Positions 15,620-23,793 of a stretch of 42,143 bases of DNA are shown piece after piece. Below the pieces are notes generated by a model that worked only from the letters and a program-made list of their open reading frames with translations, was not told where the DNA came from and did not search any database. This stretch comes from Asaia bogorensis (lineage in GTDB: Bacteria > Pseudomonadota > Alphaproteobacteria > Acetobacterales > Acetobacteraceae): NCBI GenBank assembly GCA_945869965.1, contig CAMBRC010000035.1:1-42143 (forward strand), given 5' to 3'. Position 1 is the first letter of the stretch. Every line of letters starts with the position of its first letter. Position numbers and translations under genes: made by a program.

Positions 15620-16825
15620 ATGACCGACATCACGGCCAAGGGGCTCCTGAGCCTCAACATCCTCAACTTCGCCCGCCTCTTGCGCCGCGCCGGCCTGCCG
15701 ATCGGGCCGGCCGACATGCTGGCGGCGCAGGAGGCGATGACGCGGATCGAGATCGGCCGCCGGGACCAGGTCAAGACCGCGCTGCGCACCACCATGGTGC
15801 ACCGCCACGAGCACCAGGACATCTTCGACCAGGCCTTCAAGCTCTACTGGCGCGCCGCCGACAACAACGAAGTCCTGGAAATCCTCGACAAGCTCGCCGG
15901 CCCCAAGCCGCCGCCGGAGAAAGCGCCGCCGGGCTCCCGCCGCCTCGCCGAGGCCATGGCAGCCAAGCAGGAAAAGCCCACCCCACCCGAGGAGGCACAG
16001 GAGCAGATCGACGCCGTCCTGACCGTCTCGGAACACGAGAAGCTCCAGGAGATGGACTTCGAGTCCATGAGCGCCGCCGACATCGCCCGCGCCAAGCGCG
16101 AGATCGCCAAGCTGCATCTGCCGCTGGACGCCAGGCGCACCCGCCGCCACCGCCCGGACCCCACCGGCCCCGCCTTCGACCTGCGCGCCACCATCCGCGC
16201 CTCCCTGCGCACCGGCGGCGAGATTTTTGCCATTGCCCGGACCCGCAAGGTGACCCGACCGCCGCCCCTGGTCGTACTCTGTGACATCAGCGGCAGTATG
16301 GCCCGTTACGCTCAGATTTTATTGCATTTCCTCCACGCCGTCGCCAATGACCGTGACCGCGTGCACACCTTCCTGTTCGGCACCCGCCTGTCCAACATCT
16401 CCCGCCAGCTCCGCCACCGCGACCCCGAAGTCGCCTTCCACATGGTCTCCCAGATCGTCCCCGACTGGTCCGGCGGCACCCGCATCGGCGAGACGCTGGA
16501 AGCCTTCAACAAGCACTGGTCGCGCCGCGTCCTCGGCCAGGGCGCCATGGTCCTGCTGGTCACCGATGGGCTAGACCGCGACGGCGCCGCCGGCCTGTCG
16601 GAGAACATGGAACGCCTGCACAAATCCTGCTCGCGCCTGATCTGGCTGAACCCGCTCTTGCGCTGGGACGGCTTCGAGCCGAAATCACAGGGCATCCGTG
16701 CGATGCTGCCGCATGTCGATGAGTTCCGCACGGTGCATAATCTCGCCAGCCTGCGCGCCCTGGTCGCCTCGCTCTCCGCGCCGCCCAACCTGCGCGCCAT
16801 GGATAAATGGAGGCTTGCTGCATGA
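15620..16825 (+). CDS. coxE: VWA-domain protein, CoxE-like
   Basis: This is 401 residues. The N-terminal 180 residues are helical and charged, with a Pro/Glu-rich linker near 96-127. The VWA domain starts near 215, with MIDAS motif DISGS at 222-226 and a later VTDGLDRDG. CoxE works with the MoxR-type ATPase CoxD in assembling the CODH active site. The start codon ATG 15620 follows repeat locus 5. The last bases overlap the next start (ATGA at 16822-16825), and from here each following gene overlaps the next. Confidence 0.9.
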   Translation: MTDITAKGLLSLNILNFARLLRRAGLPIGPADMLAAQEAMTRIEIGRRDQVKTALRTTMVHRHEHQDIFDQAFKLYWRAADNNEVLEILDKLAGPKPPPEKAPPGSRRLAEAMAAKQEKPTPPEEAQEQIDAVLTVSEHEKLQEMDFESMSAADIARAKREIAKLHLPLDARRTRRHRPDPTGPAFDLRATIRASLRTGGEIFAIARTRKVTRPPPLVVLCDISGSMARYAQILLHFLHAVANDRDRVHTFLFGTRLSNISRQLRHRDPEVAFHMVSQIVPDWSGGTRIGETLEAFNKHWSRRVLGQGAMVLLVTDGLDRDGAAGLSENMERLHKSCSRLIWLNPLLRWDGFEPKSQGIRAMLPHVDEFRTVHNLASLRALVASLSAPPNLRAMDKWRLAA

Positions 16826-17145
16826 GCCATACTGCCGATGACGTCCTCGCCACCGCCGCCGCCTGGCGCGCCGCCGGCGAACTGGTCGCGGTTGCCACCG
16901 TGACGGAAACCTGGGGCTCCTCCCCCCGCCCGGCCGGCAGCCAGCTCGCGGTCACCAAATCCGGCCGCATGGCCGGCTCGGTCAGCGGCGGCTGCATCGA
17001 AGGCGCGGTCGCCGAAGTGGCGATGAAGACCATCGAGACCGGCATCCCCCAGCTCCTGGACTTCGGCATCACCGACGAACGCGCCTGGGAAGTCGGCCTG
17101 GCCTGCGGCGGTAAGCTGAAGGTATTCGTGGAGAAACTGGCATGA
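16822..17145 (+). CDS. XdhC/CoxI-family protein, N-terminal domain only
   Basis: This is 107 residues from the ATG at 16822. The sequence VATVTETWGSSPRPAGSQLAV, then MAGSVSGGCIEGAV, then DEAWEVGLACGG-like elements (here DERAWEVGLACGGKL) is the XdhC N-terminal (CoxI) domain with its conserved Cys residues. XdhC/CoxF proteins bind molybdenum cofactor and help its sulfuration and insertion. In many bacteria one longer protein carries both domains; here they are split into two overlapping genes, this one and the next (ATGA at 17142). Confidence 0.88.
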   Translation: MSHTADDVLATAAAWRAAGELVAVATVTETWGSSPRPAGSQLAVTKSGRMAGSVSGGCIEGAVAEVAMKTIETGIPQLLDFGITDERAWEVGLACGGKLKVFVEKLA

Positions 17146-17852
17146 CGCCCGACCTCCTCGCCGCCCTCACCGCCGCCCGCGAAGCCAAGCGCCCGGTCGT
17201 CGTCGCAACCCGCTTGCCGACCGGCGAACAGATGCTCCTCCCAGACCCCGCCGCCCCCGCCGACCTCGCCGAAGCCGCCGCCCGCGCGCTCGACCGCGAC
17301 GAATCCGGCACCGTAACCCTGGGCAACCAGGCTTGGTTCCTCCACGCCTACAACCCACCGCTCCGCCTGATCGTCGTCGGCGCCGTCCACATCGCCCAGG
17401 CCCTGGTCCCCATGGCCGCCCATCTCGGCCTCGCCGTCGTCGTGGTCGACCCCCGCCGCTCCTTCGCCACCGAGGAGCGCTTCCCCAACGTCACCGTCTC
17501 CACCGACTGGCCCGACGAAGCGCTCGACGCCCTGGTGCCCGACGTCCGCACCGCCATCATCACCCTCACCCACGACCCCAAGCTCGACGACCCCGCCCTC
17601 GACCGCGCCCTGAAATCCCCCGCCTTCTACATCGGCTCCCTCGGCAGCCGCCGCACCCACGCTCGCCGCGTCGCCCGCCTCAAGGAACTCGGCCACAGCG
17701 ACGCCGCCATCGCCCGCATCAAAGGCCCGGTCGGCCTCGACCTCGGCGCCGTCACCGCCCCCGAGATTGCGGTGGCCATCCTCGCCGAATTCGTCGCCGC
17801 CCGCCGCAACGGCGCGCTGGCCCCCAAGGTCGCCGAGCGCGCCGCCGCGTGA
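17142..17852 (+). CDS. XdhC/CoxF-family protein, Rossmann-like C-terminal domain
   Basis: This is 236 residues. The Rossmann start is LIVVGAVHIAQALVPMAAHLGLAVVVVDPR at about 73-102 (written here from two adjoining strands). Typical XdhC_C signs follow: TLTHDPKLDDPALDRAL, YIGSLGSRRTHARR and IKGPVGLDLGAVTAPEIAVAILAE. It completes the XdhC pair with the preceding gene. Its TGA overlaps the GTG start of the next gene (17849-17852). Confidence 0.9.
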   Translation: MTPDLLAALTAAREAKRPVVVATRLPTGEQMLLPDPAAPADLAEAAARALDRDESGTVTLGNQAWFLHAYNPPLRLIVVGAVHIAQALVPMAAHLGLAVVVVDPRRSFATEERFPNVTVSTDWPDEALDALVPDVRTAIITLTHDPKLDDPALDRALKSPAFYIGSLGSRRTHARRVARLKELGHSDAAIARIKGPVGLDLGAVTAPEIAVAILAEFVAARRNGALAPKVAERAAA

Positions 17853-19498
17853 TCTTCGCCAGCTTCCCGCTCGCCGAGGCCCAGGGCGCCGTCCTCGCCC
17901 ATTCCCACCGCACCCCCGAGCGCGTCCTGAAGAAGGGCACGATCCTGGACGAAGCCGCCATCGCCGCCCTGCGCGCCGCCGGCCGCGCCGAGGTGATCGC
18001 CGCCCGCTTCGAACCCGGCGACATCGCCGAGAACGAGGCCGCCGCCCGCCTCGCCGCCGCCGTCACCGGCCCACGCATCTCCGCCGGCCGGGCGGGCACC
18101 GGCCGGGTCAACCTGCACGCCGACGCCGCCGGCCTCCTGATCGTCGATTCGCCACGACTCGGCCGAATCAACGGAGTCGACGAGTCGCTGACCATCGCCA
18201 CCCTGCCCGACTCCGCCGTGGTCGCCCCCGGCGACATGCTGGCCACCATCAAAATCATCCCCTTCGCCGTCCCCGGCCCCATTCTCGCCCGCGCCGAAAC
18301 CCTGGCCCGCGACGGCGCCGCCCCCTTCACCCTGCACCCATTCCGCCGCCTCACCGTCGGCCTCGTCCTCAGCGAACTGCCCGGCCTCAAGGAATCCGTC
18401 CTCGCCGGCACCATCGAGGCCACCGAAGCGCGCATCCACGCCCTCGGCGGCCGCATGCTGCCCAGCCGCCGCTGCGCCCACACCACCCAGGCCATCGCCG
18501 CCGCCCTGCGAGACATGCTGTCCGAAGGCGCGGACCTCCTGCTCGTCGCCGGCGCCTCCGCCACGGTGGACCGCCGCGACGTCGGCCCGGCGGGAGTCGT
18601 GGCAGCCGGCGGCCGCATCATCCATTTCGGCATGCCCGTCGACCCCGGCAACCTGATCTGCACCTGCGAGATCGAGGGCAAACCCGCCCTCGTCCTGCCC
18701 GGCTGCGCCCGCTCGCCCAAGCTGAACGGCATCGACTGGGTGCTGCACCGCCTCTTCGCCGGCCTCCCCGTCGACAACGACGCCCTGGCCGCCATGGGCG
18801 TCGGCGGCCTGCTCAAGGACACCGACGCCCGCCCCCTGCCCCGCGCCCGCGCCGCGCCCAAGCCCGAAGTCCCGGCCAAACCCACCATCGCCGCCGTCAT
18901 CCTCGCCGCCGGCAAATCCACCCGCATGGCCCCCTGGAACAAGCTGCTGGTCACCGACAAAGCCGGAAAACCGATGATCGCCCGCGTCGTAGACAACGTC
19001 CTCTCCTCCGCCGCCCGCCCGGTCATCGTCGTCACCGGCCACCGCGCGGACGACATCAAGGCCGCCCTGGCCGGCCGCCCCGTCACCTTCATCCCCAGCC
19101 CCAACTACGAAGCCGGCCTGTCCGAAAGCCTCAAATCTGGCATCGCCGCCGTCCCCGCGACCGCTCGCGCCGCCATCGTCTGCCTCGGCGACATGCCCCT
19201 GGTCACCGGCCGCCTCATCGACCGCCTGCTCGCCGCCCACGACACCGATGAAGGCCGCCTGATCGCCGTCCCCACCCACCAGGGCCAACTCGGCAACCCC
19301 ATCCTCTGGGACCGAAAATTCTTCCCCGACCTCCTCGCCATGACCGGCGACGGCGGCGGCGGCCGCCGCATCATCCGAGACCACGCCGAACTCGTCACCG
19401 AAATAGACGTCAACGACGACGCCGTCCTGCGCGACTTCGACACTCGCGAAAGCCTCGAAACCCTGCCCCCCCGCCTGCGTCCCGCCGATGTCGCCTGA
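17849..19498 (+). CDS. fusion of MoeA-like molybdopterin-binding domain and MobA-like nucleotidyltransferase
   Basis: This is 549 residues from the GTG at 17849, which overlaps the previous stop as GTGA. Residues 1-335 are a molybdopterin-binding domain of the MoeA/MogA type (LLLVAGASATVDRRDVGPAG near 230-250). Residues 345-540 are an NTP-transferase domain starting AAVILAAGKSTRMAPWNKLL, with CLGDMPLV further on, as in the CTP:molybdopterin cytidylyltransferase MocA. It probably makes or delivers the cytosine dinucleotide form of the cofactor used by CODH-type hydroxylases. The domain fusion is known in this family group. Confidence 0.88.
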   Translation: MIFASFPLAEAQGAVLAHSHRTPERVLKKGTILDEAAIAALRAAGRAEVIAARFEPGDIAENEAAARLAAAVTGPRISAGRAGTGRVNLHADAAGLLIVDSPRLGRINGVDESLTIATLPDSAVVAPGDMLATIKIIPFAVPGPILARAETLARDGAAPFTLHPFRRLTVGLVLSELPGLKESVLAGTIEATEARIHALGGRMLPSRRCAHTTQAIAAALRDMLSEGADLLLVAGASATVDRRDVGPAGVVAAGGRIIHFGMPVDPGNLICTCEIEGKPALVLPGCARSPKLNGIDWVLHRLFAGLPVDNDALAAMGVGGLLKDTDARPLPRARAAPKPEVPAKPTIAAVILAAGKSTRMAPWNKLLVTDKAGKPMIARVVDNVLSSAARPVIVVTGHRADDIKAALAGRPVTFIPSPNYEAGLSESLKSGIAAVPATARAAIVCLGDMPLVTGRLIDRLLAAHDTDEGRLIAVPTHQGQLGNPILWDRKFFPDLLAMTGDGGGGRRIIRDHAELVTEIDVNDDAVLRDFDTRESLETLPPRLRPADVA

Positions 19499-19985
19499 CT
19501 TCGCCTGGCGCCCAATGCGCACCGCCGACCTCGCTGCCGTCGAGCCGCTCGGCAACGCCATCCACCTCGACCATCCCGAAGACCCGGAAGTCTTCGCCGA
19601 GCGCCTCCATCTCTGCCCCGAAGGCTGCCACGCGCTTGACGGCCCCGCTGGCCTGGCCGGCTATGTCATCAGCCACCCCTGGCACGCCGATAACCCGCCG
19701 CCGCTCAATACCTTGCTCAGCGCCCTGCCAGCCCAGCCAGGCACCTGGTACATTCACGACCTCGCGTTGCACACAGCGGCCCGGGGTGCCGGCGCCGGCG
19801 CGCGTATCGTCGGCCGCCTCGCATCCCAGGCCGCGTCACATGGCCTGCCAAGCCTCTCCCTCATCGCCGTCGGCGCCTCGCCGCCCTTCTGGCACCGCCT
19901 GGGCTTCCGCCCCCTCCCCGGCGCCAAGCTCGCCAGCTACGGCCCCGGCGCCGCCCACATGGTCCGCCCGCTGGACCGCCAGTAG
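19488..19985 (+). CDS. GNAT family N-acetyltransferase
   Basis: This is 165 residues. The acetyl-CoA-binding core is WYIHDLALHTAARGAGAGARIVG (seen as IHDLALHTAARGAGAG, about 83-102). FWHRLGFRPL near 140 is the usual end of the GNAT fold. It overlaps the fusion gene by 11 bases and ends the seven-gene plus-strand run. No substrate can be inferred; a link to the molybdenum enzyme is not evident. Confidence 0.85.
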   Translation: MSPDFAWRPMRTADLAAVEPLGNAIHLDHPEDPEVFAERLHLCPEGCHALDGPAGLAGYVISHPWHADNPPPLNTLLSALPAQPGTWYIHDLALHTAARGAGAGARIVGRLASQAASHGLPSLSLIAVGASPPFWHRLGFRPLPGAKLASYGPGAAHMVRPLDRQ

Positions 19986-19991
19986 CGCCAC

Positions 19992-21575
19992 TCAATCCGC
20001 CAACCCCGCCAACAGCGCCGCGGCATCCACCTTGCCGCTCGGCAATCGCGGCAGGCGCGCCAGCACCACCAGCCGCGATGGCACCATATAGGCCGGAAAA
20101 TGCCGGCGCAGCGCCGCCTGTAGCCCGTCCGCCAGCCCGGGATCCGGATCGCCCCCCGCCGCCACAAACGCCACCAGCCCCGTCGCCTTGCCCTGCGCGC
20201 GCGGCAGGACCACGGCATCCCGCACCCCGGCATGGCCGCGCAATGCCGTCTCAACCTCCATCGGCTCAAAGCGCTGTCCGTTGATCTTGATCATCCGGTC
20301 ACGGCGGCCCAGCACGACGAAACTGCCATCAGCCTGCCGGCGCGCAATATCGCCCGAGAAATACACCCGGCACCCCGGCGCGGCGGGATCAGGAACCAGC
20401 CGGCCCAGCACGTAGACCCCGTCCTCGCACTCGCCCAGCGCGTTGTAGCGGCTGCGCACCACCAGCTCCCCCGCCTCGCCTGGGCCGCACGCCGTACCGT
20501 CATCGCGCAGCAGCACCGCCTGCGCCCCGCCATCCGGCATCCCCACCGGCAACGGCCCCGTCGCCGCCTCGCCCCAGCCGGACGGGCTGCCTGCTGGCAC
20601 GAACCAGCGGAAGCTGACCATCTCGGTGGCGCCATAGCCGTTGAGGATCACGCACTCCGCCGGCGCCACCGCGCGCAACAGCGCGATGTCCTCGCGGGTC
20701 GGCGGCTCGCCCGCCAACCAGATCAGCCGCAGATGCGCCATCGCGCCCCGCGCCCCGTCCAGCCCCGCAATGACGCGGCCCAGCGACGGCCCGGCGCGCA
20801 GCACCGTGATGCGCTCCCGCTCCATGCGCGCAAACAGCGCGCCGATCCCCTCCTGCCGCATGTCGATCAAATGTCCGGCGGCGCCAGCGAACAGCGTGCC
20901 AAAGATATGCGAGATCGTCGCATAGGCCGCCGGCGCGCCCACCAGCATCAGCCGGTCCTCCTGCGTCGAGCCCGCCCCCGTCATCCGATAGAACCCACGA
21001 TGAGCGATGGTACGCTGGCTGTGCACCACCAGCTTCGGCCGCCCTGAACTACCCGATGTCGCCAGGATGAAGGCCGGCGCGTCCTGATCCCCGCCATCCG
21101 GCGCCGCCACCAGCCCCCCACTATCCGCTGCCGCGTCAGCCGGCGCCACAACCAGCGGCAACCCCGCCGCCGCCGCCCGCATCCCCGCGTCGTCGCGCGA
21201 TGCCAGCACCAGCCCGGCTCGCGCAATGCCCAGCATCTCCGCCAGGCGCGGCGCCGGCGTCGCCGCATCCAGCGGCAGGCAAGCGCGCCCCGCGAACAAC
21301 CCGGCCAGCAGCCCGACGGCATAGCGGGCATCGCCATCCACCAGCAGCCCGACCGGCCCCGGCCCGGCACCAGCATCGATAATCGCCTGGCCATAGGCCT
21401 GCGCCAGCGCCCAAAGCTGGCGATAGCTGAACGATCGCCGCGCATCGGCCACCGCCACCCGCTCCGGCTGCCGGCGGACCCGCTCCGCCAGCGTCGCCAA
21501 GATCGGCTGCGCGATCAACGCATGATCCACCTCGCCGCCGGCATCCGGCAGGCGAAGCCAGATCGAAGGGTCCAT
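19992..21575 (-). CDS. free-standing adenylate-forming enzyme (NRPS-type adenylation domain or acyl-CoA synthetase)
   Basis: This is 527 residues from the ATG at 21575; a GTG two codons upstream is equally possible and no clear ribosome site is seen. ANL motifs are in order: ILATSGSSGRPKLVVHS (A3), LNGYGATEM (A5), YFSGDIARR (A7), GRRDRMIKINGQRFEP (A8) and LPRLPSGKVD (A10, invariant Lys). The layout VGMP, then GELVVRSRYNALG, is closer to amino-acid adenylation domains than to typical fatty acyl-CoA ligases. No carrier or condensation domain is present here or nearby. It converges on the GNAT gene with a six-base gap. The substrate is unknown. Confidence 0.85.
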   Translation of the reverse strand: MDPSIWLRLPDAGGEVDHALIAQPILATLAERVRRQPERVAVADARRSFSYRQLWALAQAYGQAIIDAGAGPGPVGLLVDGDARYAVGLLAGLFAGRACLPLDAATPAPRLAEMLGIARAGLVLASRDDAGMRAAAAGLPLVVAPADAAADSGGLVAAPDGGDQDAPAFILATSGSSGRPKLVVHSQRTIAHRGFYRMTGAGSTQEDRLMLVGAPAAYATISHIFGTLFAGAAGHLIDMRQEGIGALFARMERERITVLRAGPSLGRVIAGLDGARGAMAHLRLIWLAGEPPTREDIALLRAVAPAECVILNGYGATEMVSFRWFVPAGSPSGWGEAATGPLPVGMPDGGAQAVLLRDDGTACGPGEAGELVVRSRYNALGECEDGVYVLGRLVPDPAAPGCRVYFSGDIARRQADGSFVVLGRRDRMIKINGQRFEPMEVETALRGHAGVRDAVVLPRAQGKATGLVAFVAAGGDPDPGLADGLQAALRRHFPAYMVPSRLVVLARLPRLPSGKVDAAALLAGLAD

Positions 21576-21613
21576 GGTCACGCCGTGATGGGTCCGGATC
21601 CGAAGGCAAGAAT

Positions 21614-21717
21614 CTTCTTTTTCTGAAGAAAAAGAAGCAAAAAAACTTCATCCATTTGCCATTGAAGCACCGTGCAAAGGGACGAAAGTTTTTTGGTTCT
21701 TTTTTTCAAAAAAGAAC
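21614..21717. repeat. paired AT-rich 3'-end element, locus 6 (mixed stem types)
   Basis: Arms face inward. The left hairpin is at 21614-21637 (stem CTTCTTTTTC, loop TGAA), arm CAAAAAAACTTCATCC. The right arm is GGGACGAAAGTTTTTTG and the right hairpin is at 21696-21717 (GTTC/GAAC stem, loop TTCA). It pairs one CTTC-type and one GTTC-type unit. It ends eight bases from the stop of the serine hydrolase gene and precedes the adenylation gene on the same strand. Confidence 0.85.
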
Positions 21718-21725
21718 TGCTTCCT

Positions 21726-22955
21726 TCAGTCAATCACCGCCTGATAACTCAAAACCCTGAGCTCCTTGCGAATAGGATACGTCGAACTCGGCATCAGCTG
21801 CGTCATCATGATCACGATCATGTCCTCGACCGGATCGACCCAGAACGCCGTGCTCGCCGCCCCGCCCCAGGCATACTCCCCAGGCGTCCCCAGGATCTGC
21901 GCCTTCGCGGGATCGAGCGTCACCGAGAACCCCAGTCCGAACCCGATCCCCAGATACGAGCTCTCGCTGAACCGCGGCTGCCCCATGTCCGCCATGTCGC
22001 CGCGCAGGTGGTTGGTGGTCATCAGCTCCACCGTCTTGCGCCCCAGCAGCCGCACATCGCCCAGCACGCCCTTGTTGCGCAGCATGGTGCAGAACTTAAG
22101 GTAGTCGCCGGTGGTGGACGCCAGCCCGCCGCCGCCGGACTCCATCTTGCGATCGCCCAGGTAGCGGCTGGTCGCGGGATCGTCGAACAGCATCACGCCC
22201 CCTTTGGGATGCGGCACGTAGTTGGCCGCGAACCGCCCGCGCTTCTCCTCCGGCACGATGAAGCTGGTGTCATCCATCTTCAGCGGCCCCAGGATCCGCT
22301 CCTGCAGGAACGCCCCGAACGTCTGGCCGGAGATCGCCTGCACCAGCGCCCCCAGCACGTCGGTGGAGACCGAATAGTTCCACTCCCGCCCGGGATGCGC
22401 GATCAGCGGCAGCGCCGCCAGCTTCTCCACCGTCGCCATCAGCTCGCCATCGGGATTGCCGAAATCCGCCACCTGGTTGTCGCGGTACTGCGCGTCCACC
22501 GGCGTCGATTCCATGAACCCATAGGTCAGGCCGGAGGTGTGCGACAGCAGGTCGCGGAAATTGATGTCCCGCTCCGCCGGCACCGTCTCGATCTTGCCCC
22601 GGCTACCGCCCACCGCCACCCGGCTGCCCTTGAACGCCGGCAGGAACCGGCTGATCGGATCGTCGAGCTGAAACCGCCCCTCCTCGTACAGCATCATGAT
22701 CGCCACCGAGGTGATCGGCTTGGACATCGAATAGATGCGAAAGATCGTGTCCGGCGACATGCGCACCCCGCGCTCCTTGTCCGCCAGCCCGCTCATCCCC
22801 CAATGCGCCACCTGCCCGCGCCGCGCCACCAGCGTCGACACCCCGGCAAACCGCCCGCCAGACACCAGCGCATCGCGCCAGGTATCAATGCGCGCCAGCC
22901 GCTCGCTGCACAGCCCGACATCCTCGGGCGAAGTGATGGTCATCGCATCGTTCAT
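21726..22955 (-). CDS. serine hydrolase, class C beta-lactamase/esterase fold
   Basis: This is 409 residues from the ATG at 22955, with GGAGGGA at good distance. The SxxK motif is SMSK at about 76-79, and a Tyr motif (YSVS) near 182 and late GGAAST are those of the beta-lactamase/transpeptidase-like family (COG1680). There is no signal peptide, so a cytosolic esterase or amidase role is more likely than beta-lactam resistance. The length is usual. It is flanked on both sides by repeat loci 6 and 7 and appears to be its own transcription unit. Confidence 0.88.
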   Translation of the reverse strand: MNDAMTITSPEDVGLCSERLARIDTWRDALVSGGRFAGVSTLVARRGQVAHWGMSGLADKERGVRMSPDTIFRIYSMSKPITSVAIMMLYEEGRFQLDDPISRFLPAFKGSRVAVGGSRGKIETVPAERDINFRDLLSHTSGLTYGFMESTPVDAQYRDNQVADFGNPDGELMATVEKLAALPLIAHPGREWNYSVSTDVLGALVQAISGQTFGAFLQERILGPLKMDDTSFIVPEEKRGRFAANYVPHPKGGVMLFDDPATSRYLGDRKMESGGGGLASTTGDYLKFCTMLRNKGVLGDVRLLGRKTVELMTTNHLRGDMADMGQPRFSESSYLGIGFGLGFSVTLDPAKAQILGTPGEYAWGGAASTAFWVDPVEDMIVIMMTQLMPSSTYPIRKELRVLSYQAVID

Positions 22956-23036
22956 GGATGGTCCCTCCTGCTGCCAAGACGATGCGGCGCCGGCCAATGG
23001 CGGTCAACCCAATCCGGCACCACCAGGAAGGCCGGT

Positions 23037-23114
23037 GGATGAAAGTTTTTGCTTCTTTTTTCAAAAAGAAGCGCTTGTTCTTTTTTGAAAAAAAGAACCA
23101 AAAAACTTTCATCC
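23037..23114. repeat. paired AT-rich element, locus 7 (arms outward, types reversed)
   Basis: The order is arm GGATGAAAGTTTTTG, hairpin 23052-23071 (CTTC/GAAG, TTCA loop), five bases, hairpin 23077-23098 (GTTC/GAAC, TGAA loop), arm CAAAAAACTTTCATCC. It is the mirror order of locus 4, where the GTTC type comes first. It follows the O-methyltransferase stop by 14 bases. Confidence 0.85.
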
Positions 23115-23128
23115 CCTTGCTTGCATGC

Positions 23129-23788
23129 CTACCGCCGCCGCAGCAGCGTCAGCCCGTCGCCGACCGACAGCATCGTGATGTCCACACGCTCATCGCCATG
23201 CAACTTCTTGTTCAGCGCCCGCAGCGCCACCGTGTCCTCGCTGTTCTTCGCCGGGTCGATCACCGCCCCGCTCCACAGCACGTTATCCACCGCGATCAAC
23301 CCGCCGCGCCGCACCAGCACCAGGCAGCGCTCGTAATACGCATCGTAATTGCTCTTGTCGGCATCGATGAACGCGAAGTCGAACCCGTCCGCCCCACCCT
23401 CGGCAATCAGCTGGTCCAATGTCTCCACCGCCGGCCCAATCCGCAGGTCGATCTTCCCCGCCACCCCCGCCTGGTCCCAGAACGGCCGGCCGATATCGGT
23501 GTACTCCGTGCTGATGTCACAGCACACCAGCCTGCCATCGTCCGGCAGCGCCAGCGCAACCGACAGCGCCGAATACCCGGTGAACGTCCCGATCTCCAGC
23601 GCCCGCCGCACCCCCAGCAGCCGCACCAGGAACCCCATGAACTGCCCCTGGTCCGCGCCGATCTGCATCCCCGCCGCCTTCATGCCCGCGGTCGCCGCCC
23701 GCAACCCCTCCTGCGCCGGCACCATCCGCGTGCCCACCTCCTGCACATAGGCATAGAGCGCCTCCGAAAGTCCGAGACTTTTGACCAT
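23129..23788 (-). CDS. class I SAM-dependent O-methyltransferase (caffeoyl-CoA type)
   Basis: This is 219 residues from the ATG at 23788; the longer frame upstream runs through the amidase gene and is rejected. Motif I is ALEIGTFTGYSALSVALAL at about 63-81 (SAM binding), then LVCCDIS, and DFAFIDADKSNYDAYYE at about 137-153 with the metal-binding Asp residues typical of the family. Enzymes of this type methylate catechol-like hydroxyls with Mg2+. It starts five bases after the amidase stop and is probably co-transcribed with it. Confidence 0.9.
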   Translation of the reverse strand: MVKSLGLSEALYAYVQEVGTRMVPAQEGLRAATAGMKAAGMQIGADQGQFMGFLVRLLGVRRALEIGTFTGYSALSVALALPDDGRLVCCDISTEYTDIGRPFWDQAGVAGKIDLRIGPAVETLDQLIAEGGADGFDFAFIDADKSNYDAYYERCLVLVRRGGLIAVDNVLWSGAVIDPAKNSEDTVALRALNKKLHGDERVDITMLSVGDGLTLLRRR

Positions 23789-23793
23789 CGCCG

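Noticed and set aside
17627-19561. 644-codon minus-strand ORF
   Set aside because: It lies opposite the XdhC and MoeA/MobA fusion genes and has Gly/Ala/Asp low-complexity composition typical of antisense frames.
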